Source: Cryomorphaceae bacterium (lineage in GTDB: Bacteria > Bacteroidota > Bacteroidia > Flavobacteriales > Flavobacteriaceae). Taken from it: a DNA stretch of 44,358 nucleotides. The stretch covers positions 1 to 44,358 of the forward strand of contig QOPV01000001.1 in the NCBI GenBank assembly GCA_003331265.1, written 5' to 3'. Every line of letters begins with the position of its first letter. The first letter of the stretch is position 1. The notes beneath the pieces are model-generated. The model was given only the letters and a program-made list of their open reading frames with translations, made no database searches and was not told the origin of the DNA. Of this stretch, positions 1 to 7,006 are shown piece after piece. The translations under genes and the position numbers were made by a program.

Positions 1-355
1 TTATATCGCCGAAAGTGCTATTTATATTTATTCCTTTAATAGTTTTAAATTGATTACTTAATATTTCTATAGTTTCAATTTTTTCATTGATATCGTGTTG
101 TTGCTTTGGAATTAATGTAAGAAGGTGATCTTGTTTTTTATTAAAAATCAAGTATTTATCTTCTCCAGAGAACATATAATCACCTTCTCCAATTCTTTTT
201 ACTATCGAATCATTATAAAATAAAGAATCAAGTTCTTTTACAATTGTTTCAGAACTTATTTTTCCAACTTTCCCTTTTTTTATATAATAATCACTATTAT
301 CATTACAACCAAAAAAAGTTAAAACACAAATAAATAATATATATTTTTTCATCAT
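1..355 (-). CDS. Putative lipoprotein, C-terminal part beyond the window edge
   Basis: An open frame runs leftwards from ATG at 355 to the window edge without a stop, about 118 codons. The N-terminus has two Met, two Lys, a hydrophobic stretch (residues 5-15) and a Cys at residue 17 in the context F-F-G-C, followed by Asn-Asp-Asn-Ser, which reads as a lipoprotein signal peptide, although the -3 residue is Phe rather than the usual Leu. The mature part is charged and soluble and carries a segment near the edge (KGINI then STFGDI) of the kind seen in small envelope lipoproteins whose function is not known to me. I do not recognise the family. It is transcribed divergently from queE, with the intergenic region shared by both. 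The start could be either of the two adjacent ATGs. Confidence 0.7.
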   Translation of the reverse strand, partial: MMKKYILFICVLTFFGCNDNSDYYIKKGKVGKISSETIVKELDSLFYNDSIVKRIGEGDYMFSGEDKYLIFNKKQDHLLTLIPKQQHDINEKIETIEILSNQFKTIKGININSTFGDI

Positions 356-411
356 TTAAAAACTTTATTAAAAGTACTAATTCCTTTTAAACCTTAATTA
401 ATTATATGATA

Positions 412-419
412 TATATTTG
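412..419 (+). promoter_or_regulatory. -7 box TATATTTG upstream of queE
   Basis: TATATTTG matches the Bacteroidota -7 consensus TAnnTTTG exactly. No TTG was found 17-20 bases upstream, so only half of a promoter is visible. It ends 4 bases before the ATG at 424, so transcription would begin at or next to that codon, which argues against the upstream ATG at 406. Confidence 0.4.
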
Positions 420-423
420 CTTT

Positions 424-1056
424 ATGAATCATAAAGAAATTGACTCAAAATTAAACCAGGGTTTGCAATTGCCTATAATGGAATCTTTTTACACAATTCA
501 AGGTGAAGGTTTTTATAAGGGTTCTGCCGCTTTTTTTATTAGAATAGCTGGATGTGATGTTGGGTGTCATTGGTGTGATGTAAAAGAAAGTTGGGATTCA
601 GATCTTCATCCAATCTTTTCTATTGATCAAATAGTTGAAAATGCTAAAAAATATTCAAAAATAGTAGTTATAACTGGTGGAGAACCATTAATGTGGAACA
701 TGAACCCATTAACTAGGCTACTTAAACAACATAATATCAGAGTACATATTGAAACTTCAGGGTCAAATAAATTAACTGGTTATTGGGACTGGATTTGTTT
801 GTCTCCAAAAAAAAGAAAAAACCCAATCAATGAAATTTATTCCAAAGCAGACGAATTGAAAATAATTATTTTTAATAAACATGATTTAAAATATGCAGAG
901 GAACAAGCAAAAAAAGTTTCTAAAAAATGCATACTTTATTTACAACCCGAATGGGATAAAAGAGATGAAATGATGCCGATAATTGTAGAATATGTCATGA
1001 AGAATTCAAAATGGAAAATTTCATTACAGACCCATAAATATCTAAATATTCCTTAG
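424..1056 (+). CDS. queE: 7-carboxy-7-deazaguanine synthase QueE (radical SAM)
   Basis: QueE converts 6-carboxy-tetrahydropterin to 7-carboxy-7-deazaguanine in the pathway to queuosine, a modified base of tRNA wobble positions. Numbered from the alternative ATG at 406, the motif FYTIQGEG lies at residues 28-35 and the radical-SAM cluster C50-x3-C54-x2-C57 follows, then a VITGGEP motif and a C-terminal LQTHKYLNIP, all typical of flavobacterial QueE. I prefer the ATG at 424 (210 residues): family members start with a short polar N-terminus, and a promoter -7 box sits between 406 and 424. The gene ends at 1056, directly against the stop codon of the convergent namZ. No other queuosine gene is in the window. 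Function is near certain; the start is less so. Confidence 0.93.
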   Translation: MNHKEIDSKLNQGLQLPIMESFYTIQGEGFYKGSAAFFIRIAGCDVGCHWCDVKESWDSDLHPIFSIDQIVENAKKYSKIVVITGGEPLMWNMNPLTRLLKQHNIRVHIETSGSNKLTGYWDWICLSPKKRKNPINEIYSKADELKIIIFNKHDLKYAEEQAKKVSKKCILYLQPEWDKRDEMMPIIVEYVMKNSKWKISLQTHKYLNIP

Positions 1057-1081
1057 TTAATTATATATAAGATATTTAGAT
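1040..1081. repeat. Inverted repeat across the queE/namZ convergent ends
   Basis: Perfect 10-base arms ATCTAAATAT (1040-1049) and ATATTTAGAT (1072-1081) flank 22 bases containing both stop codons. The arms arise from similar C-terminal codons of the two proteins (KYLN.. and KYLI..). It may act as a weak bidirectional terminator, but there is no T-run and the stem is A/T-rich, so chance is possible. Confidence 0.3.
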
Positions 1082-2238
1082 CTCATCAATTTAAAATTTT
1101 CAACTCCACTTTTCCAACTTTGTTTTATTTCTTTTTCACTCAAGCCATCAATAATTTGTTCTTTAAGCATTTTGTTTCCGGCTAATTTATTAAAACCATC
1201 TTTAAAAAATGCCGATTTATTTTTAGATTTATTATATGCATCGATCAACCATTTTAAATTAATTCTACTTAAGTAAGGGCTTTCTCTTAAATCAATCCCA
1301 TTACATATTTGATCAATATGTTTAGGATATTTTGCTCCAGACATAGATATGGGTTTGAAGCTAAAATCATTATTTTCCCAGTCTGGACTGCCTATTACCT
1401 GGAATTGCATATTAGTTCCTCTTCCAATACTAATAGGGGTCTGTTCAAAAAAACATAAGCTTGGATATAAGTTGATAGATTGTTTGTTTGGTAAGTTTGG
1501 AGATGGTTTTATTGGTAATTCATAAACCATTTTTCTATTATAATTTTTTATTGGTATTACTTTTATGTCTGAATAAATTTGGTTTTTTAGCCATCCCTCC
1601 TCATTAATCATTATACCAAACTCACCTATTGTCATTCCATAAACAACAGGGACAGGATGCATTCCTATAAAACTTTTGTATTTACTTTCTAATATAGGTC
1701 CGTCTACATAATGTCCATTAGGATTTGGTCTATCTAAAATGATTAATTTTTTATTGTTTTCACCAACAGCTTCCATCACATAGTGAAGTGTTGAAATATA
1801 GGTATAGAACCTAGCTCCAACATCTTGAATATCAAAAATAACAACATCAATATCCTTCATCTGATCTTTAGTTGGCTTTTTATTTGTTCCATGTAAAGAT
1901 ATAATAGGAATGCCAGTTTTTTGATCTATTCCATCTTCAACCTTTTCTCCTGCATCTGCCTCTCCTCTAAATCCATGCTCAGGTGAAAAAACTTTTTTTA
2001 TTTTAATATTTAATTTTAATAATGAGTCAATAAGGTGAATGGATTTTGTATTTGATTTTATTTTAGAAGACAGATTAGCAACCACAGCAACATTTAATCC
2101 TTCAATATGATTTAAAAATAATTCTGTTCTATTAGCTCCTACAATTAATTTATTGTTGCTTTGTGAAAAAGATAAATAGCTAAAGGTCATTAAAATCAAA
2201 AAAAAGCTAATTTTGAGTTTAATTATATTAAGTTTCAT
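1057..2238 (-). CDS. namZ: NamZ-like exo-beta-N-acetylmuramidase (DUF1343 family)
   Basis: 393 residues with a signal peptide (hydrophobic residues 9-24, ending SFSQ), then a DUF1343 domain spanning almost the whole protein. Visible family motifs are FSPEHGFRGEADAGE near residue 85, the SLHG segment, VVIFDIQDVGARFYTYIST and the LDRPNPNG motif. The family includes the characterised B. subtilis and Tannerella NamZ, which remove N-acetylmuramic acid from the non-reducing end of peptidoglycan fragments; this copy is probably periplasmic and serves wall turnover or recycling. Its start codon is 5 bases from that of the divergent permease gene, so its promoter must lie inside that gene. No MurNAc uptake or MurQ gene is in the window to support the pathway. 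Confidence 0.85.
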   Translation of the reverse strand: MKLNIIKLKISFFLILMTFSYLSFSQSNNKLIVGANRTELFLNHIEGLNVAVVANLSSKIKSNTKSIHLIDSLLKLNIKIKKVFSPEHGFRGEADAGEKVEDGIDQKTGIPIISLHGTNKKPTKDQMKDIDVVIFDIQDVGARFYTYISTLHYVMEAVGENNKKLIILDRPNPNGHYVDGPILESKYKSFIGMHPVPVVYGMTIGEFGIMINEEGWLKNQIYSDIKVIPIKNYNRKMVYELPIKPSPNLPNKQSINLYPSLCFFEQTPISIGRGTNMQFQVIGSPDWENNDFSFKPISMSGAKYPKHIDQICNGIDLRESPYLSRINLKWLIDAYNKSKNKSAFFKDGFNKLAGNKMLKEQIIDGLSEKEIKQSWKSGVENFKLMRSKYLIYN

Positions 2239-2243
2239 TTGTT

Positions 2244-3473
2244 ATGAGATTTGAATCATTTATAGCATCTCGAATCATCAGGTCAAAGCCTTATAAAAAT
2301 ACTATATCCGCACCAATAATAAAAATATCTATTTTATCAATTACTATGGGATTGGTTATGATGATAGTTTCAATATCTTCCGGCGTAGGACTTCAAAAAA
2401 CTATTCAAAATAAAATATCCTCATTTTTTGGACATATTACAATTTCAAACTTTCAAAACAACTTATCTCAATCATCATTAAAACCAATTTCAATTAATCA
2501 AGAATTTTATAACGATAATAAAAATGAAGAAATTTTACATATACAAACTGTTGCTTACAAATCTGCTGTTATAACAACAGAATCAACTTTTGAAGGAGTT
2601 GTTTTTAAAGGAATCAACATAGATTTTAATTCGTTAGAATTTGCTAATTATTTAATAGACGGAGAGTTACCTTCATTCGAAGATAAAGTTAATAATGAGG
2701 TAATTATCTCAGAATATTTATCTAAAAGATTATCAATAAAAATAGGAGAAAGATTTAGAACTAGTTTTTTCAAAGCAGGATCTTCTATTCCAAATGAAAG
2801 AAATTTTAAAGTAGTTGGAATTTTTAAGTCTGGATTAATTGAATTTGATCAAATTTATTTCTTAGGGGATATACGTCATATTCAACTCATGAACAATTGG
2901 AAATTAAATCAAATAGGAAGTTTTGAAATATTTATTAAAAACTTTGATGAGGTTTCCAATGTTTCAGATAACTTATATAAAAACACACCCTCAGATCTAG
3001 ATGTTATTAGCGTTAAAGATAAATTTACAGACATATTTAATTGGATTGCATTATTTGACATGAATATATTAGTGATAATAATAATTATGATTTTGGTTGG
3101 TGGAATAAATATGATTACAGCATTATTAGTTACTGTTTTAGAAAAGACTCAACTAATAGGAATTTTAAAAGTTTTGGGATCCAGTCAAAATTCTATTAGA
3201 TATATTTTCCTTTCAAATGGTTTTTATTTAATTAGCCTTGGCCTTTTTTTTGGAAATTTAATCGGATTAGGACTTATTTTATTTCAAAAATTAACTGGTT
3301 TCATAAAATTAAATCCGGAAACTTATTATGTTTCAGAGGTTCCTTTAGATTTAAATTTAATTACGATTATTTTATTAAATATAGGAGTGATGTTTTTCTG
3401 TTTACTAATGTTAATAGTACCCTCATATATAATTGGAAGAATTTCGCCGACAGAGTCACTAAAAATTAATTAA
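2244..3473 (+). CDS. FtsX/LolC-E-type ABC transporter permease
   Basis: 409 residues with the MacB-FtsX/LolCE topology: a short cytoplasmic start (MRFESFIASRIIRSK), one transmembrane helix about 27-48, a large periplasmic domain about 50-265, and three more helices near 273-297, 324-346 and 370-397. The last cytoplasmic loop has the LxGILKVLGSS-type coupling motif of LolC/LolE permeases, and the C-terminus ends SPTESLKIN, as in that family. LolCDE extracts lipoproteins from the inner membrane for transfer to the outer membrane; Bacteroidota have several such permeases and I cannot say which substrate this one serves. No LolD-type ATPase is adjacent. The N-terminal sequence is conserved in flavobacterial relatives, so the start at 2244 is good even though only 5 bases separate it from the namZ start. 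Confidence 0.85.
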   Translation: MRFESFIASRIIRSKPYKNTISAPIIKISILSITMGLVMMIVSISSGVGLQKTIQNKISSFFGHITISNFQNNLSQSSLKPISINQEFYNDNKNEEILHIQTVAYKSAVITTESTFEGVVFKGINIDFNSLEFANYLIDGELPSFEDKVNNEVIISEYLSKRLSIKIGERFRTSFFKAGSSIPNERNFKVVGIFKSGLIEFDQIYFLGDIRHIQLMNNWKLNQIGSFEIFIKNFDEVSNVSDNLYKNTPSDLDVISVKDKFTDIFNWIALFDMNILVIIIIMILVGGINMITALLVTVLEKTQLIGILKVLGSSQNSIRYIFLSNGFYLISLGLFFGNLIGLGLILFQKLTGFIKLNPETYYVSEVPLDLNLITIILLNIGVMFFCLLMLIVPSYIIGRISPTESLKIN

Positions 3474-3513
3474 TAAATATTCAAGTATATTCAATTTTAA
3501 AAACCTTAAAGCT

Positions 3514-3521
3514 TAAATTTG
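3514..3521 (+). promoter_or_regulatory. -7 box TAAATTTG of the PLP-enzyme pair
   Basis: TAAATTTG fits TAnnTTTG exactly and ends 17 bases before the ATG at 3539. No TTG is seen at the expected upstream distance, so the assignment rests on the -7 box and its position in the 65-base gap. Confidence 0.45.
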
Positions 3522-3538
3522 TAATATTAATATTCTAA

Positions 3539-4522
3539 ATGAAATATTCAAATAACATATTAGAAACAATTGGAAATACTCCTCTAATTAAATTAAATAA
3601 AATTACGGCTGATTTAGACGCTCTAGTCCTTGCAAAAGTAGAATATTTTAATCCAGGTAATTCTGTAAAAGATAGGATGGCTCTAAAAATGATTGAGGAC
3701 GCTGAAAATGATGGTAGATTAAAGCCAGGAGGAACAATTGTTGAGGGAACCTCGGGCAATACCGGAATGGGTTTAGCCTTAGCAGCAATAGTAAAGGGTT
3801 ATAAACTTATATGTGTTTCAACTGATAAACAATCCAAAGAAAAATTTGATGTCCTCAAAGCAGTTGGTGCTAAAGTTGTTGTTTGCCCTACCAATGTTAA
3901 ACCCGAAGATCCAAGGTCTTATTATTCAACTTCTAAAAGGATAGGAGAAGAAACTCCTAATGCTTGGTATGTAAATCAATATGATAATCCCTCCAATACT
4001 GTAGCTCACTATGAATCTACTGGTCCTGAAATATGGTCTCAAACCAACGGTAAAATAACTCACTTTGTAGTCGGAGTTGGAACAGGAGGAACCATTTCCG
4101 GGGTCGCAAAATTTTTAAAAGAAAAAAATCCAGATATTAAGGTGTGGGGAATAGACACTTATGGTTCTGTATTTAAAAAATACCATGAGACTGGTATTTT
4201 TGATGAAAATGAAATTTACCCTTATATAACAGAGGGAATAGGTGAAGATATTTTACCTAAAAATGTAGATTTTAGTTTAATTGATGCTTTCGAAAAAGTA
4301 ACAGATGAAGATGCAGCAATATACACTAGAAAGTTGGCTAAAGAAGAAGGTATTTTTGCTGGAAATTCCTGTGGTGCAGCTGTCAAGGGACTTTTACAAT
4401 TAAAAAAACATTTTAATAAAAATGATGTTGTGGTAGTTTTGCTTCATGATTCGGGAAGTCGTTATATTGGTAAAATATATAATGATGATTGGATGAATGA
4501 ACAAGGTTTTAAAACAGAATAA
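3539..4522 (+). CDS. PLP-dependent cysteine synthase / cystathionine beta-synthase-like enzyme
   Basis: 327 residues of the fold type II PLP family covering the whole catalytic core. The PLP lysine is K44 in NPGNSVKDR, the substrate loop EGTSGNTG is at 69-76, and the phosphate-cradle glycines appear as GVGTGGTISG. Features such as DTYGSVFKKYHETG and the C-terminal HDSGSRYIGKIYNDDW are closer to cystathionine beta-synthase cores than to CysK, but there is no C-terminal CBS regulatory domain. Possible reactions are O-acetylserine plus sulfide to cysteine, or serine plus homocysteine to cystathionine. A distant alternative is a SbnA-like condensing enzyme, given the next gene, which is 5 bases downstream and almost certainly cotranscribed. 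The family is certain; the substrate is not. Confidence 0.85.
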   Translation: MKYSNNILETIGNTPLIKLNKITADLDALVLAKVEYFNPGNSVKDRMALKMIEDAENDGRLKPGGTIVEGTSGNTGMGLALAAIVKGYKLICVSTDKQSKEKFDVLKAVGAKVVVCPTNVKPEDPRSYYSTSKRIGEETPNAWYVNQYDNPSNTVAHYESTGPEIWSQTNGKITHFVVGVGTGGTISGVAKFLKEKNPDIKVWGIDTYGSVFKKYHETGIFDENEIYPYITEGIGEDILPKNVDFSLIDAFEKVTDEDAAIYTRKLAKEEGIFAGNSCGAAVKGLLQLKKHFNKNDVVVVLLHDSGSRYIGKIYNDDWMNEQGFKTE

Positions 4523-4527
4523 TTTTT

Positions 4528-5640
4528 ATGAAAGATTATTTTCTTAATCATCCCACCAATAAATTAGATAAAAACTCTACAAATCAAATTTTAAAAACAA
4601 GTAAATCAATATTTTTTCATAAATCATTTTATGAGTATAAAAAATCTCCTTTAATTGAATTATCAGTTCTAGCTAAAGATCTTAACATAACAAGCTTATA
4701 TGTTAAAGATGAATCTTTTAGATTTGGATTAAATGCTTTTAAAGTTTTAGGAGCTTCATATGCGGTTAGTCAAATTTTAAAAAAAAATCCAAATGTATCG
4801 GTGTTTTGTACTGCAACAGATGGAAATCATGGTAGAGCATTAGCTTGGTCTGCTGAAAAGTACAATAAAAAATGTATTGTATTTGTTCCAAAAGATACTT
4901 CAGAGTTAAGAATTAAAGCAATTTCAAATCATGGAGCAAAAGTTGAGATGTTAGATTTGAATTATGAAGAAACTTGTAAATATGCTTATAATATTTCCTT
5001 AAAAATGAATTGGGAGCTAGTTCAAGATGCTTCATGGGATAATTATAAAATTATTCCAGCTTATATAATGTCTGGTTATTTATCACATTTTATTGAAATG
5101 GAGAACCAAATAAATAGTTTAATAAAACCAGATTTTGATATTCTTTTTTTACAATGTGGAGTTGGCTCATGGGCTGCATCCGCTATATGGTATTATTTGA
5201 ACCGATATGGATCATATAAACCTAAAATTGTTTTAGTTGAACCAACGGAATCTTGTGGAGTTTTTGATTCATTTATAAAAGGTAAAAGAACCTCTCCCTC
5301 TGGAAATTTAAAAACAATAATGGCTGGTTTGAATTGTGGAATTCCATCAAAATCTGCTTGGAATATTATAAAAAATGGATGTGATGGTGTTATCAAAATA
5401 TCAGATAATGAGGTCAAAGCTTCTATGAGATTGTTTTATAATTCTAATATTGGGGACTCAAAAATCATTTCGGGAGAATCTGGAGCTGCTGGATTAGCTG
5501 GGTTATTAAAATGTTTAAATGACAGTAAATTAGAAGGATTAAATAAACACATTGGCTTAAATAAAAACTCAAGAGTTTTAGTTTTCAACACTGAGGGAGA
5601 CACTGATAGGGATAGTTTTTCAAAAATAGTTGAAAAATAA
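4528..5640 (+). CDS. dpaL: Diaminopropionate ammonia-lyase-like PLP enzyme
   Basis: 370 residues, fold type II PLP enzyme. The motif RFGLNAFKVLGASYA holds the probable PLP lysine K72, followed by TATDGNHGRALAWSA (the asparagine loop) and, near the C-terminus, SGESGAAGLAGL and FNTEGDTD, a combination that marks diaminopropionate ammonia-lyase (DpaL/YgeX). The characterised enzymes split 2,3-diaminopropionate into pyruvate and two ammonia, and also act on D-serine. It is shorter than the roughly 400-residue enterobacterial enzyme at the N-terminus. It follows the cysteine-synthase-like gene by 5 bases, so the two probably form one transcript. A threonine dehydratase is less likely because those carry different flanking motifs. 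The real substrate in this organism is unknown. Confidence 0.83.
   Translation: MKDYFLNHPTNKLDKNSTNQILKTSKSIFFHKSFYEYKKSPLIELSVLAKDLNITSLYVKDESFRFGLNAFKVLGASYAVSQILKKNPNVSVFCTATDGNHGRALAWSAEKYNKKCIVFVPKDTSELRIKAISNHGAKVEMLDLNYEETCKYAYNISLKMNWELVQDASWDNYKIIPAYIMSGYLSHFIEMENQINSLIKPDFDILFLQCGVGSWAASAIWYYLNRYGSYKPKIVLVEPTESCGVFDSFIKGKRTSPSGNLKTIMAGLNCGIPSKSAWNIIKNGCDGVIKISDNEVKASMRLFYNSNIGDSKIISGESGAAGLAGLLKCLNDSKLEGLNKHIGLNKNSRVLVFNTEGDTDRDSFSKIVEK
5616..5637. terminator. Possible hairpin at the end of dpaL
   Basis: Arms TTTTTCAA (5616-5623) and TTGAAAAA (5630-5637) enclose a 6-base loop within the last codons of dpaL, 3 bases before its stop. It could stop transcripts arriving from either side of the convergent junction, but no clean T-run follows and the stem is A/T-rich. 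Confidence 0.25.
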
Positions 5641-5643
5641 AAT

Positions 5644-6975
5644 TCAAAAAGTATCTTTTGGAAATACCACAATACTTTCCTGATTGTTATTTCCAACACT
5701 AGATAATCCAAATAAATAATTGTCTATTACAATTCCTTTTAAAGTATGACTATCTACATTACCAACATACTTACTATTATTCCAATATGGAGAAGTTGTT
5801 TCTCTCCAATAAATTTTATAACCTTTGATATTTAAATCTTCTAATTTTTTCCATCTTAAAGTTGTAGATGGTTTAACTGCTCCTCTGATTTTTACATTTT
5901 TTGGTTCTGGTGGACTCCAGCCTAAACTTGCTAAATTAATTGCGTTTACAGCTGTAAGTTTTTTAGCGTAATTAAAATTTACACCTGAAATTATATCTCC
6001 ATAACTAATACCATTTTCAAATCTAATATCTTGGTGTTGTCTATTATAATTTTCATGAGCTTCCATTATTCTGACGCCAGCATAACCTAAATCATTAAAT
6101 GGTTTATGATGTCCTCCTCTTCCAAATCTATCTAGCCTGTAAATTAGCATAGGATTCATCATGGGCATAAATTTTAAAACATTTTTATGAATATATCTGG
6201 CTAATTGTCTTGAGTTTCCATCAATTTCACCTCCATAAAATCTTCTTCTCCTAGCAGAAACTTCAGTTTCGTTTCCAGGTGTTGCCTCGGAAAAAATCCT
6301 AAAACTTCTATTATCAATTATACCATCAACACCTTCAATATTACCAATCATATCGTTATTTAAAACTCCAATAATTTCCCAGTCATTTTTTTTGACATAA
6401 TTAGCAAATCCTGCTCCCCCATATAAACCTTGTTCTTCACCAGATAAACCGGCGTATATGATGCTATTGTCAAATTCATAGTTACTTAAAACTTTTGCTG
6501 CTTCAATTACACCAGCCATTCCAGAAGCATTATCATTAGCACCTGGAGATAATGAAGTGAAATCGTTAGGATCACTAACTCTACTATCGATATCACCACT
6601 CATAATTACGTATCTATTTGGATATTTTTTTCCTCTTTGAATAGCTATTACATTATTTATCCAAACATCATTTACTAATCTTCTTTTGTTTTTCTTAAAG
6701 AAGTTTTTTTGATCAAAAACCTCAAGACAATTATTGCAATTTTTAGAAATTTTTTCAAAACTTTTCTTAATCCATCTTCTTGCTGCACCAATGCCAGTTT
6801 TAATTGAGACCGTATCACTGAGTGTGTGCCTAGTTCCAAATGAAACCAGTTTTATTATGTTGTTTTCTATTCTTTTTTCTGATACTTTTTCAATAATATC
6901 ATAAAAATCTTTATCGTTTTGTGAGAAGCACAGGGTAGTGATAAAAAAAATAGGTATGAATTTTAAATATTTCAT
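5644..6975 (-). CDS. Secreted M28-family zinc peptidase with C-terminal Fn3-like domain
   Basis: 443 residues: a signal peptide (1-18, ending CFSQ), an M28 aminopeptidase domain about 100-310 and a C-terminal beta-sandwich, Fn3-like segment about 355-435. Metal and catalytic positions can be followed: D148 in PGANDNASG, E180/E181 in GLSGEEQGLYG, D208 in LNNDMIG and H307 in EAHENY. The position normally held by the first zinc-binding His (in H-x-D-S) is D128 in SGDIDSR. Acid residues are sound metal ligands, so activity is possible, but this differs from the classical family. Likely role: release of amino acids from peptides in the periplasm or outside the cell. It lies 3 bases from the stop of convergent dpaL and 31 bases after fadE, with no clear promoter of its own. 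Confidence 0.85.
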   Translation of the reverse strand: MKYLKFIPIFFITTLCFSQNDKDFYDIIEKVSEKRIENNIIKLVSFGTRHTLSDTVSIKTGIGAARRWIKKSFEKISKNCNNCLEVFDQKNFFKKNKRRLVNDVWINNVIAIQRGKKYPNRYVIMSGDIDSRVSDPNDFTSLSPGANDNASGMAGVIEAAKVLSNYEFDNSIIYAGLSGEEQGLYGGAGFANYVKKNDWEIIGVLNNDMIGNIEGVDGIIDNRSFRIFSEATPGNETEVSARRRRFYGGEIDGNSRQLARYIHKNVLKFMPMMNPMLIYRLDRFGRGGHHKPFNDLGYAGVRIMEAHENYNRQHQDIRFENGISYGDIISGVNFNYAKKLTAVNAINLASLGWSPPEPKNVKIRGAVKPSTTLRWKKLEDLNIKGYKIYWRETTSPYWNNSKYVGNVDSHTLKGIVIDNYLFGLSSVGNNNQESIVVFPKDTF

Positions 6976-7006
6976 ACCTAAATTTAATCTAAAAAAAATA
7001 AAATTG

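Noticed and set aside
406-423. The upstream ATG of queE as the true start
   Set aside because: A -7 box lies downstream of it and the added residues (Met-Ile-Tyr-Ile-Cys-Phe) do not look like the family's N-terminus; still possible if another promoter is used.
4528-5640. Threonine dehydratase or threonine synthase for the second PLP enzyme
   Set aside because: The FGLNAFKVLGASYA, TATDGNHGRALAW and FNTEGDTD motifs together point to diaminopropionate ammonia-lyase.
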